64,000 nt of DNA from Gottschalkia purinilytica (GCF_001190785.1 NZ_LGSS01000005.1:186001-250000), one strand, 5' to 3'. Numbered from the stretch's first letter, positions 28,155-38,824 are shown. Program-made: numbers and translations. Notes: generated by a model not told the origin, from the letters alone.

Positions 28155-29975
28155 CTACACTGGTAAAGTAAAAATAAAATTACTTCCTATATCCAACTCG
28201 CTTTCACACCAAATTTCTCCACCATGATCTTCTACAATATTTTTAGCAATTGATAACCCTGGATCAGCTCCTCTTACTTCTATTTCTGAATTTTCCACTT
28301 GGACAAATTGCTGAAATATATTTTTAGTATACTCACTTGGAATGCCTATTCCTGTATCTTTAACTGAGACATGCATTTTATTTTTATACATGTAAGCTTG
28401 AACCAAAATTTCATCCCCAGCATTAGTATACTTTAAGGCATTTCCAATTAAATTGTTTAGTACCCATATTATTTTTTCTTTATCTATATTTACCTTTGGT
28501 AAATTTTCACCAACTAAATAATAAAGATTTACGCCTTTATTTTCAGCTTGGATATAGAACGGTTTAATACAATGCTCAATAATACTAGCTAAAGAAGTAA
28601 GTTTCATATCATAAGCGAAATCTGTAGATTCTAACTTAGATAAATTCAATAAATTATTAATTAAACTAGTTAGCTTTTGACATTCTTCCTCTATGGATAA
28701 CAAAGTATTCTCTTGATCAGTATTTAAATTGCCTAATGTCTTATCTTTTAAAAGACTAGATCCCATCATTATAGATGTTAAAGGAGTTTTAAATTCATGA
28801 GATATAGTAGATATAAAGTTTGTTTTCATTTTTTCTAGCCCTTTAAGTTCTGTTATATTTTGAAACAAAACTACGACACCATTTAAATTAGAACTTGTAT
28901 CCTCTATTTTTGTTACAACTACATTAAAGTAATATTTTGATTCATTTGAGTTTATATAAAATATGTTTTCTGTATGATAGTCATTGGATTTGGATAGTAC
29001 TAATGATATATAATCATATAGTTTTCCTTCTCTCACTATCTCTAAAAAATGTTTTTTAAATGCAACATGTTCCTTGGTATTAAAGAAACTTTCGAAGGCT
29101 TTATTTATAAGAACAATCCTATAATCCTTGTCTAAAACCATTAAAGGGTCAGATATACTCTTTACTATGGCTAAAGATCTATTCTTTTCTGTTATTACTT
29201 CTCCAAGAGTACTTTCTTCAAATAACGCTAACCTTTCTGTTATTCTATTAAACTCCATTGATAACTGTCCTATTTCGTCGTTAGATTCAATATCAATTTG
29301 CTTGTTTATATTTCCATTTTTAACTTCTTTCATTAATTTGATTAGTTGTTCTAATGGTCTAGTAAACTTATTCGCAAAAAATCTAGAAATAAAAAAACCA
29401 CCTACAACACAAAAAATAGATAATACTAATATTACATACATTGACGTTTTTGAATTATTTGTAGCTAAAGATTTACTTTGAAACATGGCTGTTTCATTAA
29501 CATTCCATATAGACTGTAAATCTTTTTTTAATTTTAAAAAAAGTGGTTTTACATCATATGTGTATTTTTCAGTTAATTTTACTTTATCATTACCATATTG
29601 ACTTAAATTACTAAAAGAATCTATATATTTTAAATAATCTTTTTTTATACTTTGAACTAGCTCTTTTTCACCGTTTTCTGTGACATTATTAAACTCTTTA
29701 TAATACCATTTGAAGAATTCGTCTACATTATTGTTGAATGTTTTTATTCTAGTATCATAATCACCACTTATATAAGTCAAGATTGCACTGTCTTGTCTCT
29801 CAAGTGTACTTATCATATTACTTACCATTTTTAGACGTTCATAATTGTCTGTTATTAATCCATCAATTGACTTTGTAAGACCGTAAAGATTTATAACAGA
29901 TACAATTCCTACAATAGCTAACATTATAATTAATGAAAAATAAACTAAAGATATTTTTTGTTTTAGAAGCTTCAT
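28155..29975 (-). CDS. sensor histidine kinase (TM-HAMP-PAS-HisKA-HATPase)
   Basis: 606 residues. TM1 about 8-30, extracytoplasmic helical sensor about 31-170, TM2 about 175-197, HAMP to about 250, PAS about 265-370, HisKA with the phospho-His in TISHEFKTPLTS, and an HATPase with N-box NNLIGNALKY and G1 VKDTGIGIP. The G2 box, normally GTGLGL, reads GADPGL (in VRGADPGLSIAK), which may impair ATP-lid function. Its partner regulator just downstream is broken, so the pair is probably non-functional. ATG with GAAGGCG RBS. Confidence 0.88.
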   Translation of the reverse strand: MKLLKQKISLVYFSLIIMLAIVGIVSVINLYGLTKSIDGLITDNYERLKMVSNMISTLERQDSAILTYISGDYDTRIKTFNNNVDEFFKWYYKEFNNVTENGEKELVQSIKKDYLKYIDSFSNLSQYGNDKVKLTEKYTYDVKPLFLKLKKDLQSIWNVNETAMFQSKSLATNNSKTSMYVILVLSIFCVVGGFFISRFFANKFTRPLEQLIKLMKEVKNGNINKQIDIESNDEIGQLSMEFNRITERLALFEESTLGEVITEKNRSLAIVKSISDPLMVLDKDYRIVLINKAFESFFNTKEHVAFKKHFLEIVREGKLYDYISLVLSKSNDYHTENIFYINSNESKYYFNVVVTKIEDTSSNLNGVVVLFQNITELKGLEKMKTNFISTISHEFKTPLTSIMMGSSLLKDKTLGNLNTDQENTLLSIEEECQKLTSLINNLLNLSKLESTDFAYDMKLTSLASIIEHCIKPFYIQAENKGVNLYYLVGENLPKVNIDKEKIIWVLNNLIGNALKYTNAGDEILVQAYMYKNKMHVSVKDTGIGIPSEYTKNIFQQFVQVENSEIEVRGADPGLSIAKNIVEDHGGEIWCESELDIGSNFIFTLPV

Positions 29976-30254
29976 TAATATCGCCTTCTTTGTTTCTTAT
30001 TTTTTTATATAAATAATTTAAATATTAGTATATATGAGCTATATATCTTGTTCAAACTTATCTACCTAAGATAAAAGAAAGGTTTAAGAAAAAAACATAT
30101 GTCCAAATTAGATAAATTGAAACAACTGTTCCTGATAGTATAGAGAAAAAATTATATGAAATACCATTGTATTTTAGTTTTTTTATTTTGGTATTATAAT
30201 AAGCTTCATTATAAATCACATCACTACATTATTTATGAGGAGGTAGGAGAAAAA
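29976..30254. other. divergent intergenic region between the histidine kinase and kdp
   Basis: Should hold both promoters. No c-di-AMP (ydaO) riboswitch features were recognised in front of the kdp genes. Confidence 0.4.
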
Positions 30255-30374
30255 ATGATAGATATAGTTATGATTTTCATAATTTTAATATTATATGCGG
30301 CTATGCATGGGTTAATTAACTGGTCATCTGCAGTAGTAGAAAATGATACAAGAAACATTAAACTTCATAAATAG
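30255..30374 (+). CDS. 39-residue membrane protein preceding kdpF
   Basis: MIDIVMIFIILILYAAMHGL then INWSS and a charged tail: one membrane segment. GAGGAGGTAGGAG precedes the ATG. It lies 18 bp upstream of kdpF and probably belonged to the kdp transcript. The family is not recognised; a small accessory subunit of the Kdp complex is a guess from position. Confidence 0.55.
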   Translation: MIDIVMIFIILILYAAMHGLINWSSAVVENDTRNIKLHK

Positions 30375-30392
30375 CAAGAAGGAGTGAAGATT

Positions 30393-30470
30393 TTGATTTT
30401 ATTATTTTTAATATCAATTTTTATAGTTATATACCTAATTTATGTATTGATATATCCTGAAAAATTTTAG
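30393..30470 (+). CDS. kdpF: potassium-transporting ATPase subunit KdpF
   Basis: 25 residues from a TTG start after AAGGAGTG. The end YLIYVLIYPEKF is the KdpF signature. KdpF is a single-span peptide that stabilises the KdpFABC complex. Intact, but the rest of its operon is not. Confidence 0.85.
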   Translation: MILLFLISIFIVIYLIYVLIYPEKF

Positions 30471-30493
30471 TTGAGATTAGGGAGGTTATTAAA

Positions 30494-32162
30494 GTGTTAT
30501 TTGTGGTACTATCAACTATTGTAACTTTATTATTAGTAATATTAATGGCTAAACCTATGGGTAGCTATATTTATAATGTATTTACACTTAGTCCATCAAA
30601 GATAGATAAAGTGTTTAGTCCTATTAAAAACTTTATATATAAGATATGTAATATAAACAAAGATGATCAAAGTTTGAAAAACTATATTATATCTTTATTG
30701 ATAACAAACACAATAATGATAGGAATTATATATTTAATATTGAGAACTCAAGGATTTTTACCTTTAAATCATAATGAAATAGGGAATATGGAACCATCAT
30801 TAGCTTTTAATACAGCCATAAGCTTTATGACTAACACCAACTTACAACATTATAGTGGAGAAGTAGGACTAAGTTATCTTTCGCAAATGATAGTTATAAT
30901 ATTTACAATGTTTACAGCAACAGCTACAGAAATTTCGGTAGCTATTGCATTTATAAGAGGTTTATCAGGTAAACCTTTAGGAAATTTTTTTGTTGATTTT
31001 ATAAGAAGTATTACTAGAATTCTCGTACCAGTATCAGTTATAGCTTCATTAATATTTATTGCTTTAGGTGTTTCACAAACACTTGAAAGATCTGTTACAG
31101 CTAATACTATAGAAGGAGCAAAACAAGTTATAAATCGTGGACCTATAGGTTCATTTCTTTCTATAAAAGAATTAGGGAATAATGGAGGAGGATTTTTTGG
31201 AGGAAACTCTTCTCGTCCTTTTGAAAATCCCAATGCATTAAGTAACCTACTTCAAATGTTACTTATGTTTCTTTTACCTACATCTCTTCCTTTCACTTAT
31301 GGAAGAATGGTCAGAAACAAAAAAAGAAGGTAGAGTGCTTTTTATATCAATGCTATTAATTTTCATAGTATTTGTATCTATAGCAATCAAAGTCGAATAT
31401 AGTGGAAATCCAGCTCTTGCATCTTTACCAATAGATCAGTCTATAGGAAGTATGGAAGGTAAGGAAGTAAGATTCGGAACTGGAATGTCAACTCTTTATT
31501 CTATGGTTACTACTGCTGCTGAAACAGGAGCAGTAAACAACATGCACGATACTTTAACTCCAATAACAGGGATGTTAGCAGTTTCTAATATGTTACTTAA
31601 CACGGTATTTGGAGGAGTAGGATTCATGAATGTGTTAATGTATGTAATGATTGCTGTATTTATGTCGGGATTAATGGTAGGAAGAACACCAGAATTTTTG
31701 AAAAAGAAAATTGAAAGTAAAGAAATGAAACTAATAGCAGTTACTATATTAATTCATCCGCTACTTATACTAGAATTTACAGCACTAGCATTATTCTTGA
31801 ATATAGGGAATGAAAGTATTTCTAATCCAGGATTTCATGGAATAACACAAATTCTTTATGAATTTACATCTTCAGCTGTAAATAACGGGTCTGGATTTGA
31901 AGGACTTGCTGATAACACATTATTTTGGAATATTACAACAGGAATAGTTATGTATATAGGGAGATATTTTTCTATGATAACATTACTTTCTGTATCTTAC
32001 TCAATGCTGAATAAGCAGACAGTTCCTAATACTGTTGGAACTTTTAGAACAGATACTGCTTTGTTTGGAGGTATATTAATAGGGATAATTTTTATAGTTG
32101 GAGCATTAACATTCTTTCCAAGTATAGCTTTAGGACCTATTGCTGAATTTCTAACCATATAG
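30494..32162 (+). pseudogene. kdpA: kdpA, one frameshift
   Basis: GTG start with GGGAGG upstream. The K+ channel-like subunit reads correctly to PFTYGRMVRNKK, where one extra A in a seven-A run (about 31317-31323) causes a stop. The following frame resumes EGRVLFISMLLIF and continues to the natural end. Together they make about 555 residues, the normal KdpA length, and contain the NNGGGFFGGNSSRPFENPN and NNGSGFEGL filter-type motifs. Only the single indel separates it from an intact gene. Confidence 0.9.
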
Positions 32163-32191
32163 TTTTAATTATTGTTTAGGGAGGATTTAAA

Positions 32192-33620
32192 ATGAGTAAA
32201 TCTACTCGAGTCATAAGTAATAAAATTTTAAAAGAAGCTGTTAAACAATCTTTTATAAAGCTAAATCCTAAGCTTATAATTAAAAATCCTATTATGTTTA
32301 TAGTTGAAATAGGATTTCTAATAACTTTAGTAACATCTATATTTCCTAACTTTATAACAAGTAAATTAGATACTTCTTTAAGTTTCACTATATCTTTAAT
32401 ATTATTTTTTACAATTCTATTTGCTAATTCTGCAGAATCTATAGCTGAAGGTAGAGGAAAGGCTCAGGCTGATTCTTTGAAGAAATCAAAGAAAGATATA
32501 ATAGTAAATAAATTATTGCCAAATGGTAACGTAGAAAAGATACCATCAACAAGCTAAAGAAAAATGACATAGTTATAGTTTCTAAAGGAGAGTTGATACC
32601 TGGTGATGGAGAAATTATAGAGGGACTAGCATCTATTGACGAATCAGCAATAACTGGAGAATCGGCTCCGGTTCTTAAAGAAGCTAGTGGGGATCTCTCT
32701 TCTGTTACAGGTGGAACTTTGGTTGTAAGTGGTGAAATTAAAGTTAAAATAAGTGTTAATCCAGAAGAATCATTTTTAGAAAAAATGATATCTTTAGTAG
32801 AAGGAGCGGAAAGACAGAAAACTCCAAATGAAATAGCTTTAAATACTGTATTAGTAAGTTTAACAATTATATTTTTAATAGTAGTGATTACTTTACCTTT
32901 TTCACAAAATATATAGGATTTCAGATAGAGATACCATTGCTTATTTCTTTATTGGTATGCTTGATACCAACTACTATTGGAGGACTTTTACCCGCAATAG
33001 GAATTGCAGGAATGGATAGAGTTACTCAATTCAATGTAATAGCTATGTCAGGTAAAGCTGTAGAAGCTTCTGGAGATATAAATACCATTATTTTAGATAA
33101 AACAGGTACAATAACTTTTGGTAATCGTATGGCTTATGAGTTTGTACCAGTAGGAGATGAAAATATTGAATCAATAAGTGTATGGTCAGCTATAGCATCT
33201 ATATATGACGATACTCTAGAAGGAAGATCTATTATTAAACTAGTAGAGAAAAGAAAAATAGATATGATGCGTCAATTACTGAGAATGGGGAATTTATAGA
33301 GTTTAAAGCCGAAACTCGTATGAGTGGCATAGATTTGAAAGATGGACGTAAAGTTAGGAAGGGAGCAGTAGATGCTATTAGAAAATGGGTAGAGGAGCAG
33401 GGAGGAGAAATACCATATAATCTTCAAGCCGAAAGTGATAAAATAGCATCCCAAGGAGGAACGCCCTTAGCTGTTGCTGTAGACGATAGAATATATGGAC
33501 TTATCCATCTTAAGGATACAGTAAAACCAGGTATGAGAGAAAGATTTGAAAAACTAAGATCTATGGGAATAAAGATAATAATGTGTACAGGAGATAATCC
33601 TATAACTGTGGCTACAATTA
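32192..33620 (+). pseudogene. kdpB: kdpB, frameshifted and truncated
   Basis: P-type ATPase subunit in at least four frames. Frame 1 runs to VEKIPSTS (one A lost in ACAAAG near 32552), frame 2 has [23 protein letters not shown] to LPFSQN (one T lost near 32900), frame 3 has the phosphorylation motif [12 protein letters not shown] and frame 4 has [12 protein letters not shown] through [12 protein letters not shown]. There the sequence stops matching KdpB: about 230 C-terminal residues and all of kdpC are missing, replaced by inverted kdpD DNA at about 33618. Confidence 0.9.
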
Positions 33621-34138
33621 TCAATAACTTCTACTTCATCAGCTAGTTCTATAATTAAATCAGGTACAGTTTCATTTACTCTAATACCTGTTATATGCTT
33701 TATGCTATCATTTAAGCTTTCTAAATGTTGTATATTAAAGTACTTATTACGTTGAATATTTTCTTTATATCTTTTATTATATTTTGAACCTGGAACATTA
33801 TTGTGAGCTAATTCATCAACTAATACTGATTCGGGATTTCTTTTTATTATGGCTTCGGTATCCATTTCTTCTAATGATATTCCATTATAAGTTATTTGCT
33901 TTCTAGGTATAATTTCTAAATTTTTAATTTGGTAATTTGTTTCTTTTCTACCGTGGCATTCTATATAACCTATAATGATATCTTCGCCACTTTCTAATCT
34001 TCCATTAGCCTCATCCAACATAGCAAAAGTTTTACCTACACCTGGAGCATATCCTAAGAAGATTTTTAATTTTCCTTTACTTTATTTATCTAATAATTTC
34101 AGTGCTTCATTTGGAGTCATTCGTTTAGGCTCACACAT
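33618..34138 (-). pseudogene. kdpD: kdpD N-terminal fragment, inverted against kdpB
   Basis: Minus strand from ATG 34138: MCEPKRMTPNEALKLLDK, an in-frame TAA (34082-34084), then GKLKIFLGYAPGVGKTFAML with the KdpD Walker A, GYIECHGR, VLVDELAHNNVPGS and [15 protein letters not shown]. The match stops at about 33618 against the kdpB end. It is the first 175 or so residues of the KdpD sensor domain; the kinase part is absent. Confidence 0.88.
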
Positions 34139-34160
34139 ATTTATGATTCTTCTCGTGTAA

Positions 34161-34601
34161 CATATAGTTTAAAATTCCCTTTTGAATAACTAAATATGAA
34201 AACAACAAAATATAAATAGTTATTTGATAGTCTATTATATAAAAAATAATTTTATAGAGTTAAATGTTTATTTTGGATAGAAATATGAATCATAGTTATC
34301 TTATAATAAATGAATATAATTGTATAGTAGAATATTGAGGGTTGCGATACTTAGTCGAAGTATAAGAAAATACATAATTATTAAATAGACGGGAGTATTT
34401 AATTGGTGTTTAATGCTTTTTAGAATATATAATGTAGATAGACTTAAATATAAATATAAAGGATAAATATAGAAGTGTTATAAAATGTGTGATGAAAAGA
34501 GACTGTTTTTAACTAAACTAATTAAATAAAGATTGATTTTAGAAAGTATAAAAGTGCATTGAGAAGTTTATTTTAAAATGCTTTTGAAGTATAAGTAAAG
34601 T
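34161..34601. other. AT-rich intergenic DNA after the kdp scar
   Basis: Stops in all frames; no gene or repeat recognised. Confidence 0.5.
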
Positions 34602-34636
34602 AAAAAAAGCCAACTTATATATAAGTTGGCTTTTTA
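34602..34636. terminator. terminator of the NlpC/P60 gene
   Basis: AAAAAGCCAACTTATAT and its exact complement form a long stem with T runs on both strands. Confidence 0.88.
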
Positions 34637-34652
34637 TTATAAAACAATATAT

Positions 34653-35195
34653 CTATTGAACTCTAATGGCTTTTACAAAGTTATTAACAAAGTAAGTATT
34701 ACTCATATTAGTTATTATAATTTTTTTCTTAGAGGTACTAGCGTGTATGTAAGTTTTATTATCTAAAGCAATAGCAACATGTCCTACTTTACCAGGTGTA
34801 TTTTCAAAAAACAGCAAATCACCTGTTTGTATATTATTTCTATTAATAACAGTTTTATTCATATTAGCTTGCTCACTAGCTCTTCTAGGTAGATTGATTC
34901 CTAAATTACCAAATACATATTTAGTAAATCCTGAACAATCAAATCCATTAGGACTAATTCCGCCACTCTTATAGGGAACATTCAAATATTTAAGAGCTTC
35001 ATTTTTAATCTTAGATGTAAATGCATTACTTTCACTATTTACAGCTTGTACAGTTTTTGAATTTGATGCATATACTGTGTTATTAACTAATACCGAAGAT
35101 GTGATAACTGATAAGCATGCTATTGAAATACTTAGAACTTTTTTACATAACTTTACTTTCTGATCTTTAGTATTTTTGATCTTATTAATAATCAA
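34653..35195 (-). CDS. secreted NlpC/P60 peptidoglycan endopeptidase
   Basis: 180 residues. A signal peptide (hydrophobic about 20-42, cleavage probably after VYA at 43) and a single NlpC/P60 domain. Catalytic Cys87 in FDCSGFTKYVF, His139 in GKVGHVAI and His151 in YIHAS. Cleaves gamma-D-glutamyl-diamino acid bonds in cell-wall peptides. There is no separate SH3 or LysM cell-wall-binding module, so it is a minimal enzyme. RBS AAGGAGGTAACG. Confidence 0.9.
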   Translation of the reverse strand: MIINKIKNTKDQKVKLCKKVLSISIACLSVITSSVLVNNTVYASNSKTVQAVNSESNAFTSKIKNEALKYLNVPYKSGGISPNGFDCSGFTKYVFGNLGINLPRRASEQANMNKTVINRNNIQTGDLLFFENTPGKVGHVAIALDNKTYIHASTSKKKIIITNMSNTYFVNNFVKAIRVQ

Positions 35196-36170
35196 GACGT
35201 TACCTCCTTAATTAATTTACATGATAAAAATTCCTTATTTTTAAGTATATCAAAATGTGGAAGAAAATTCAAACAAATAATTACAAAATAGAAACAAAAT
35301 TGGAAAATGTATTACAAAACAATGAAAAATAGTAAAATGGTAAAACACTTTATGGAAATGTTTTAGAGATAGAGGAAGAGATAAGCGACGTAGATAAAAA
35401 TAATATAGAAAACTTTGTTTAATGACTCTAAAGCATTTAACTGTATTTATAATTCAAAATATGAATACTTTGATTTAAATTATTCTAATAAAAAAATAAT
35501 GAATATTAAAGTATTCATTCAATATATAGCGGGATAAAGAATATATAGAAAAAATTATTTATTAAATTTAAAGATAATAAAAAAGTGATACAATTTAAAA
35601 CTATTAAAATAAAAATATATAAGATTAAATATACATATTATAATAGAGGATATTTTTATCATATAAACATATATAACGCAGAAAACTTTACATAATAAAT
35701 TTATTGTAAATAAAGCTACGAGAGGAGGTGGTGGGGGAAAGGGTGATTCAAGATATAACAAATTTCATTATAAAGGAAAAACATATTACAAAAATAAATG
35801 TATTATTTATAAACGACAATTTTCTAAAGTTTATAGAAGTCTAATTGAGAAGCAAAATTCAACAAAGAATTAAGACATAGATTTATGATTAAAAATGTCT
35901 AAAGTACAAATATTTTATATAAATTATATTATATAGTTACAACTAATGAGTAATGAGTTGTTTAAACTGTCGAAAAAGCCTTTAAATTAAGTTTTAGTAT
36001 TAAGCATATATAAATGTATATTAAGTTGATTTTAAAAGTCTTACAATCAAAAATACGTGGTCAAAAAATATAAAAGTAGAAAAAAGTTTATTTAAAAGCA
36101 GGAATTTAAGAAAATATCTAGAATCTTATTATACAAAATGTATATTTTGTATAATAAGGAGTGAAAACAA
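35196..36170. other. 975-bp gene-poor AT-rich region
   Basis: Short stretch near 35357-35420 reads VLEIEEEISDVDKNNIENFV, possibly the tail of an eroded gene. GAGAGGAGGTGGTGGGGG at 35719-35737 looks like an RBS but no frame follows. Otherwise nothing recognised. Confidence 0.4.
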
Positions 36171-37121
36171 GTGGAAGATATGCCATTACTGCTAGAAGAC
36201 TTTCTCGTATACATAGAAACTATAAAAGGTAAGTCTCCAAATACAGCTAAGGAATACTATTTTGACCTAAGAACCTTCTTTAGATTTTTGAAAATAAGAT
36301 ATAGGTTAGTTGATAAGGATACCCCTTTTGATGATATAGATATATTGGACATAGATGAATCTATAATAAGAAAAGTTAATCTTCAAGACCTCTATGCCTT
36401 CATATCTTTTGTAGACAGAAATAGGGATAATAAAAATTATGCTAAAGCTCGTAAGGTTGCTAGTATAAGATCCTTCTTCAAGTTCTTGCATAGCAAGCTA
36501 AAAGTTATAGATGAGAATCCTGCTTTAGAGTTAGAATCTCCTAAAACTAATACTAGACATCCTGTTTACCTTTCCTTAAATGAAGCTGAAAGATTATTAG
36601 ATGCTATAGAGGGTCCTTTTAAAGAAAGAGACTATGCCATAATTACTCTATTTTTAAATTGTGGATTGCGTTTATCGGAATTAGTAAGTATAGATATAGA
36701 TAAAATAAAAGGAGATATACTAACAGTTATAGGTAAAGGAGATAAAGAAAGAACTATATACTTAAATGAAGCTTGCTTATATGCTATAGAGAAATACTTG
36801 AAGGTTAGGCCTACAGAAGGATTAAAAGATCCTAACGCATTGTTTATAAGCAAAAGAAAAAATAGAATTAGTGATAAAACTGTTCAGTATCTGGTTAAAA
36901 AGTATATACAATCAGCTGGATTAAACACAGAAAAGTACTCTACTCATAAATTAAGACATACAGCTGCTACTCTTATGTATAAGTATGGAAATGTAGATAT
37001 TAGAGCTTTACAACAAATACTTGGACACGAAAATGTCTCTACTACTCAGATATATACTCATGTTGATGATGAAAGATTGAGATCAGCCGTTAAAAGTAAT
37101 CCTCTTTCAAGTCGTGATTAA
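36171..37121 (+). CDS. XerC/XerD-type tyrosine recombinase (copy 1)
   Basis: 316 residues. N-terminal SAM-like core-binding domain (about 1-120) and C-terminal catalytic domain with Arg in NCGLRLSEL, Lys in GKGDKERTIYL, HKLRH, the GHENVSTTQIYTH His and the nucleophile Tyr. Complete catalytic set, so probably active in site-specific recombination, either chromosome-dimer resolution or an element. GTG start with AAGGAGTG. A second copy lies at 39978 on the other strand; a 42-bp piece of this gene recurs at 61045. Confidence 0.9.
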   Translation: MEDMPLLLEDFLVYIETIKGKSPNTAKEYYFDLRTFFRFLKIRYRLVDKDTPFDDIDILDIDESIIRKVNLQDLYAFISFVDRNRDNKNYAKARKVASIRSFFKFLHSKLKVIDENPALELESPKTNTRHPVYLSLNEAERLLDAIEGPFKERDYAIITLFLNCGLRLSELVSIDIDKIKGDILTVIGKGDKERTIYLNEACLYAIEKYLKVRPTEGLKDPNALFISKRKNRISDKTVQYLVKKYIQSAGLNTEKYSTHKLRHTAATLMYKYGNVDIRALQQILGHENVSTTQIYTHVDDERLRSAVKSNPLSSRD

Positions 37122-37170
37122 TAAATATATAAATTTACTATAAATATATTATGTAAACAAAACAACATAT

Positions 37171-37204
37171 AAAAATAAGACCTTGAACTAAGGTCTTATT
37201 TTTA
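37171..37204. terminator. bidirectional terminator between recombinase 1 and the 98-aa gene
   Basis: AAAATAAGACCTT and AAGGTCTTATTTT arms between convergent genes. Confidence 0.88.
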
Positions 37205-37498
37205 TATGTTAAATATTTCTTTTGATTCAATAAGCTTTACGGTAAGATCATCTGCTTTACCATAGTGATCTGTCTCTTTTAAAGTTTTTATAAAATAGTT
37301 GTTTACTTTATCTATGTTATCAGACATTTCATTAGAAAGGTTATATTCTTTTATTATATCTTCTTTAGCTTGCTTGTACGCTGCCTCATAAATGTGCATA
37401 GGGAAATCTTTCATAGGTCCTCCAACCATATCGAGTCTAAAGTGGCATTCTACCCTAAATTTTTTAAAATAGTTTAAAAGAATTTCTACTTCGTTCAT
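37202..37498 (-). CDS. conserved-looking 98-residue protein, unknown function
   Basis: Start at 37498 is set by GAGGAGTGTTGTA. Soluble, charged, helical; MNEVEILLNYFKKFRVECHF, then a Lys/Glu-rich second half. No family recognised. Divergent from the DAHP synthase gene. Confidence 0.6.
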   Translation of the reverse strand: MNEVEILLNYFKKFRVECHFRLDMVGGPMKDFPMHIYEAAYKQAKEDIIKEYNLSNEMSDNIDKVNNYFIKTLKETDHYGKADDLTVKLIESKEIFNI

Positions 37499-37698
37499 TA
37501 CAACACTCCTCATCTTTATGTTATTAATTATAATTTATCAAATACTGTAGAAAGTTTCAATATATATCCACTTTTCTATCAATTTAAATTAACATCTATT
37601 GCAAAGTTTTCAGAAAATTATTATAATTTAATGAATAACATTTATCTAATTATTGTAAATTATAATGTTATACTATAAAAAGTTATGGAGGCATAATT

Positions 37699-38724
37699 AT
37701 GAGTTTTAAATATATAAATAAGATCCCTAATCCGGAAGAAATAATAGACATGATACCTTTAGAAAAATCTCTTAAAGATAAAAAAGCTGAAAGAGATAGA
37801 ATTATAAAAGAAGTATTTGAAGGAACAAGTGATAAGTTTATACTTATAATAGGACCTTGTTCTGCTGACTTTGAAGATTCAGTATGTGAATATGTATCTA
37901 GATTGGCTGAAGTACAAGAAAAGGTTAAAGATAAAATAATAATGATTCCAAGGATATATACTAACAAGCCTAGAACTACAGGTGAAGGATATAAAGGAAT
38001 GATGCATCAACCGAATCCTAATGAAAAGCCTAATTTGGTTGAAGGTATAAAATCCATTAGAAGACTTCATATAAGATCTATAAAAGAATCTGGGCTAACT
38101 TCTGCAGATGAGATGTTGTATCCTTTAAATTATCCTTATGTAGAAGACTTATTAAGCTATGTAGCTATAGGAGCTAGATCAGTAGAAAATCAACAACACA
38201 GACTTACTGTAAGTGGTATGAATATACCTGCTGGTATGAAAAATCCTACTAGTGGTGATATAAGTGTAATGTTTAACTCTATAAAAGCAGCGCAAATATC
38301 ACATAACTTTATATATAATGGATATGAAGTAGAGACCTCGGGGAACTTATTAGCTCACAGTATACTTCGTGGAGCTGTAAATCAGCATGGAGAAAATATT
38401 CCAAATTATCATTATGAAGATTTAGCTTTAGTATCTGAAGAATATGAAAAAAGAGGATATCCAAATCCAGCTATAATAGTTGATACTAATCATTCGAATT
38501 CAATGAAAAAATTTGATGAACAGCCTAGAATAGCTATGGAAGTAATGAAAAGCAAACAATACTCCGCTTCTTTGAATAAGTTGATAAAAGGATTTATGAT
38601 AGAAAGTTATTTAGTTGATGGAAGACAAGATGCGTCAGAAGTTTATGGAAAGTCTATAACAGATCCTTGTCTTGGATGGGAAAAGACAGAAAAACTTATA
38701 TACAATATAGCTGAAATGTTATAA
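37699..38724 (+). CDS. aroF: 3-deoxy-7-phosphoheptulonate (DAHP) synthase, type I AroFGH-like
   Basis: 341 residues. Condenses phosphoenolpyruvate with erythrose 4-phosphate, the first shikimate step. IIGPCSADF near residue 54, the PRTTGEGYKGM loop with active-site residues, GARSVENQQHR and IVDTNHSNSMKK are present. It is the E. coli-like type I-alpha form and has no fused chorismate mutase. Stands alone with its own terminator, and no trp or T-box leader was seen. Confidence 0.93.
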   Translation: MSFKYINKIPNPEEIIDMIPLEKSLKDKKAERDRIIKEVFEGTSDKFILIIGPCSADFEDSVCEYVSRLAEVQEKVKDKIIMIPRIYTNKPRTTGEGYKGMMHQPNPNEKPNLVEGIKSIRRLHIRSIKESGLTSADEMLYPLNYPYVEDLLSYVAIGARSVENQQHRLTVSGMNIPAGMKNPTSGDISVMFNSIKAAQISHNFIYNGYEVETSGNLLAHSILRGAVNQHGENIPNYHYEDLALVSEEYEKRGYPNPAIIVDTNHSNSMKKFDEQPRIAMEVMKSKQYSASLNKLIKGFMIESYLVDGRQDASEVYGKSITDPCLGWEKTEKLIYNIAEML

Positions 38725-38726
38725 GA

Positions 38727-38763
38727 AATAAAACTCTGCAATTTGATTCGCAGAGTTTTATTT
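38727..38763 (+). terminator. terminator of the DAHP synthase gene
   Basis: AATAAAACTCTGC and GCAGAGTTTTATT arms directly after the stop. Confidence 0.9.
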
Positions 38764-38824
38764 CTTATTTATAGATTTAAATGAATTTAAAATAGATTCC
38801 TAAAATAGATAAAAAAAGAAATTA

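Noticed and set aside
31310-31325. Programmed ribosomal frameshift in kdpA
   Set aside because: An A run is slippery, but kdpB and kdpD are also broken and truncated, so simple decay explains it better.
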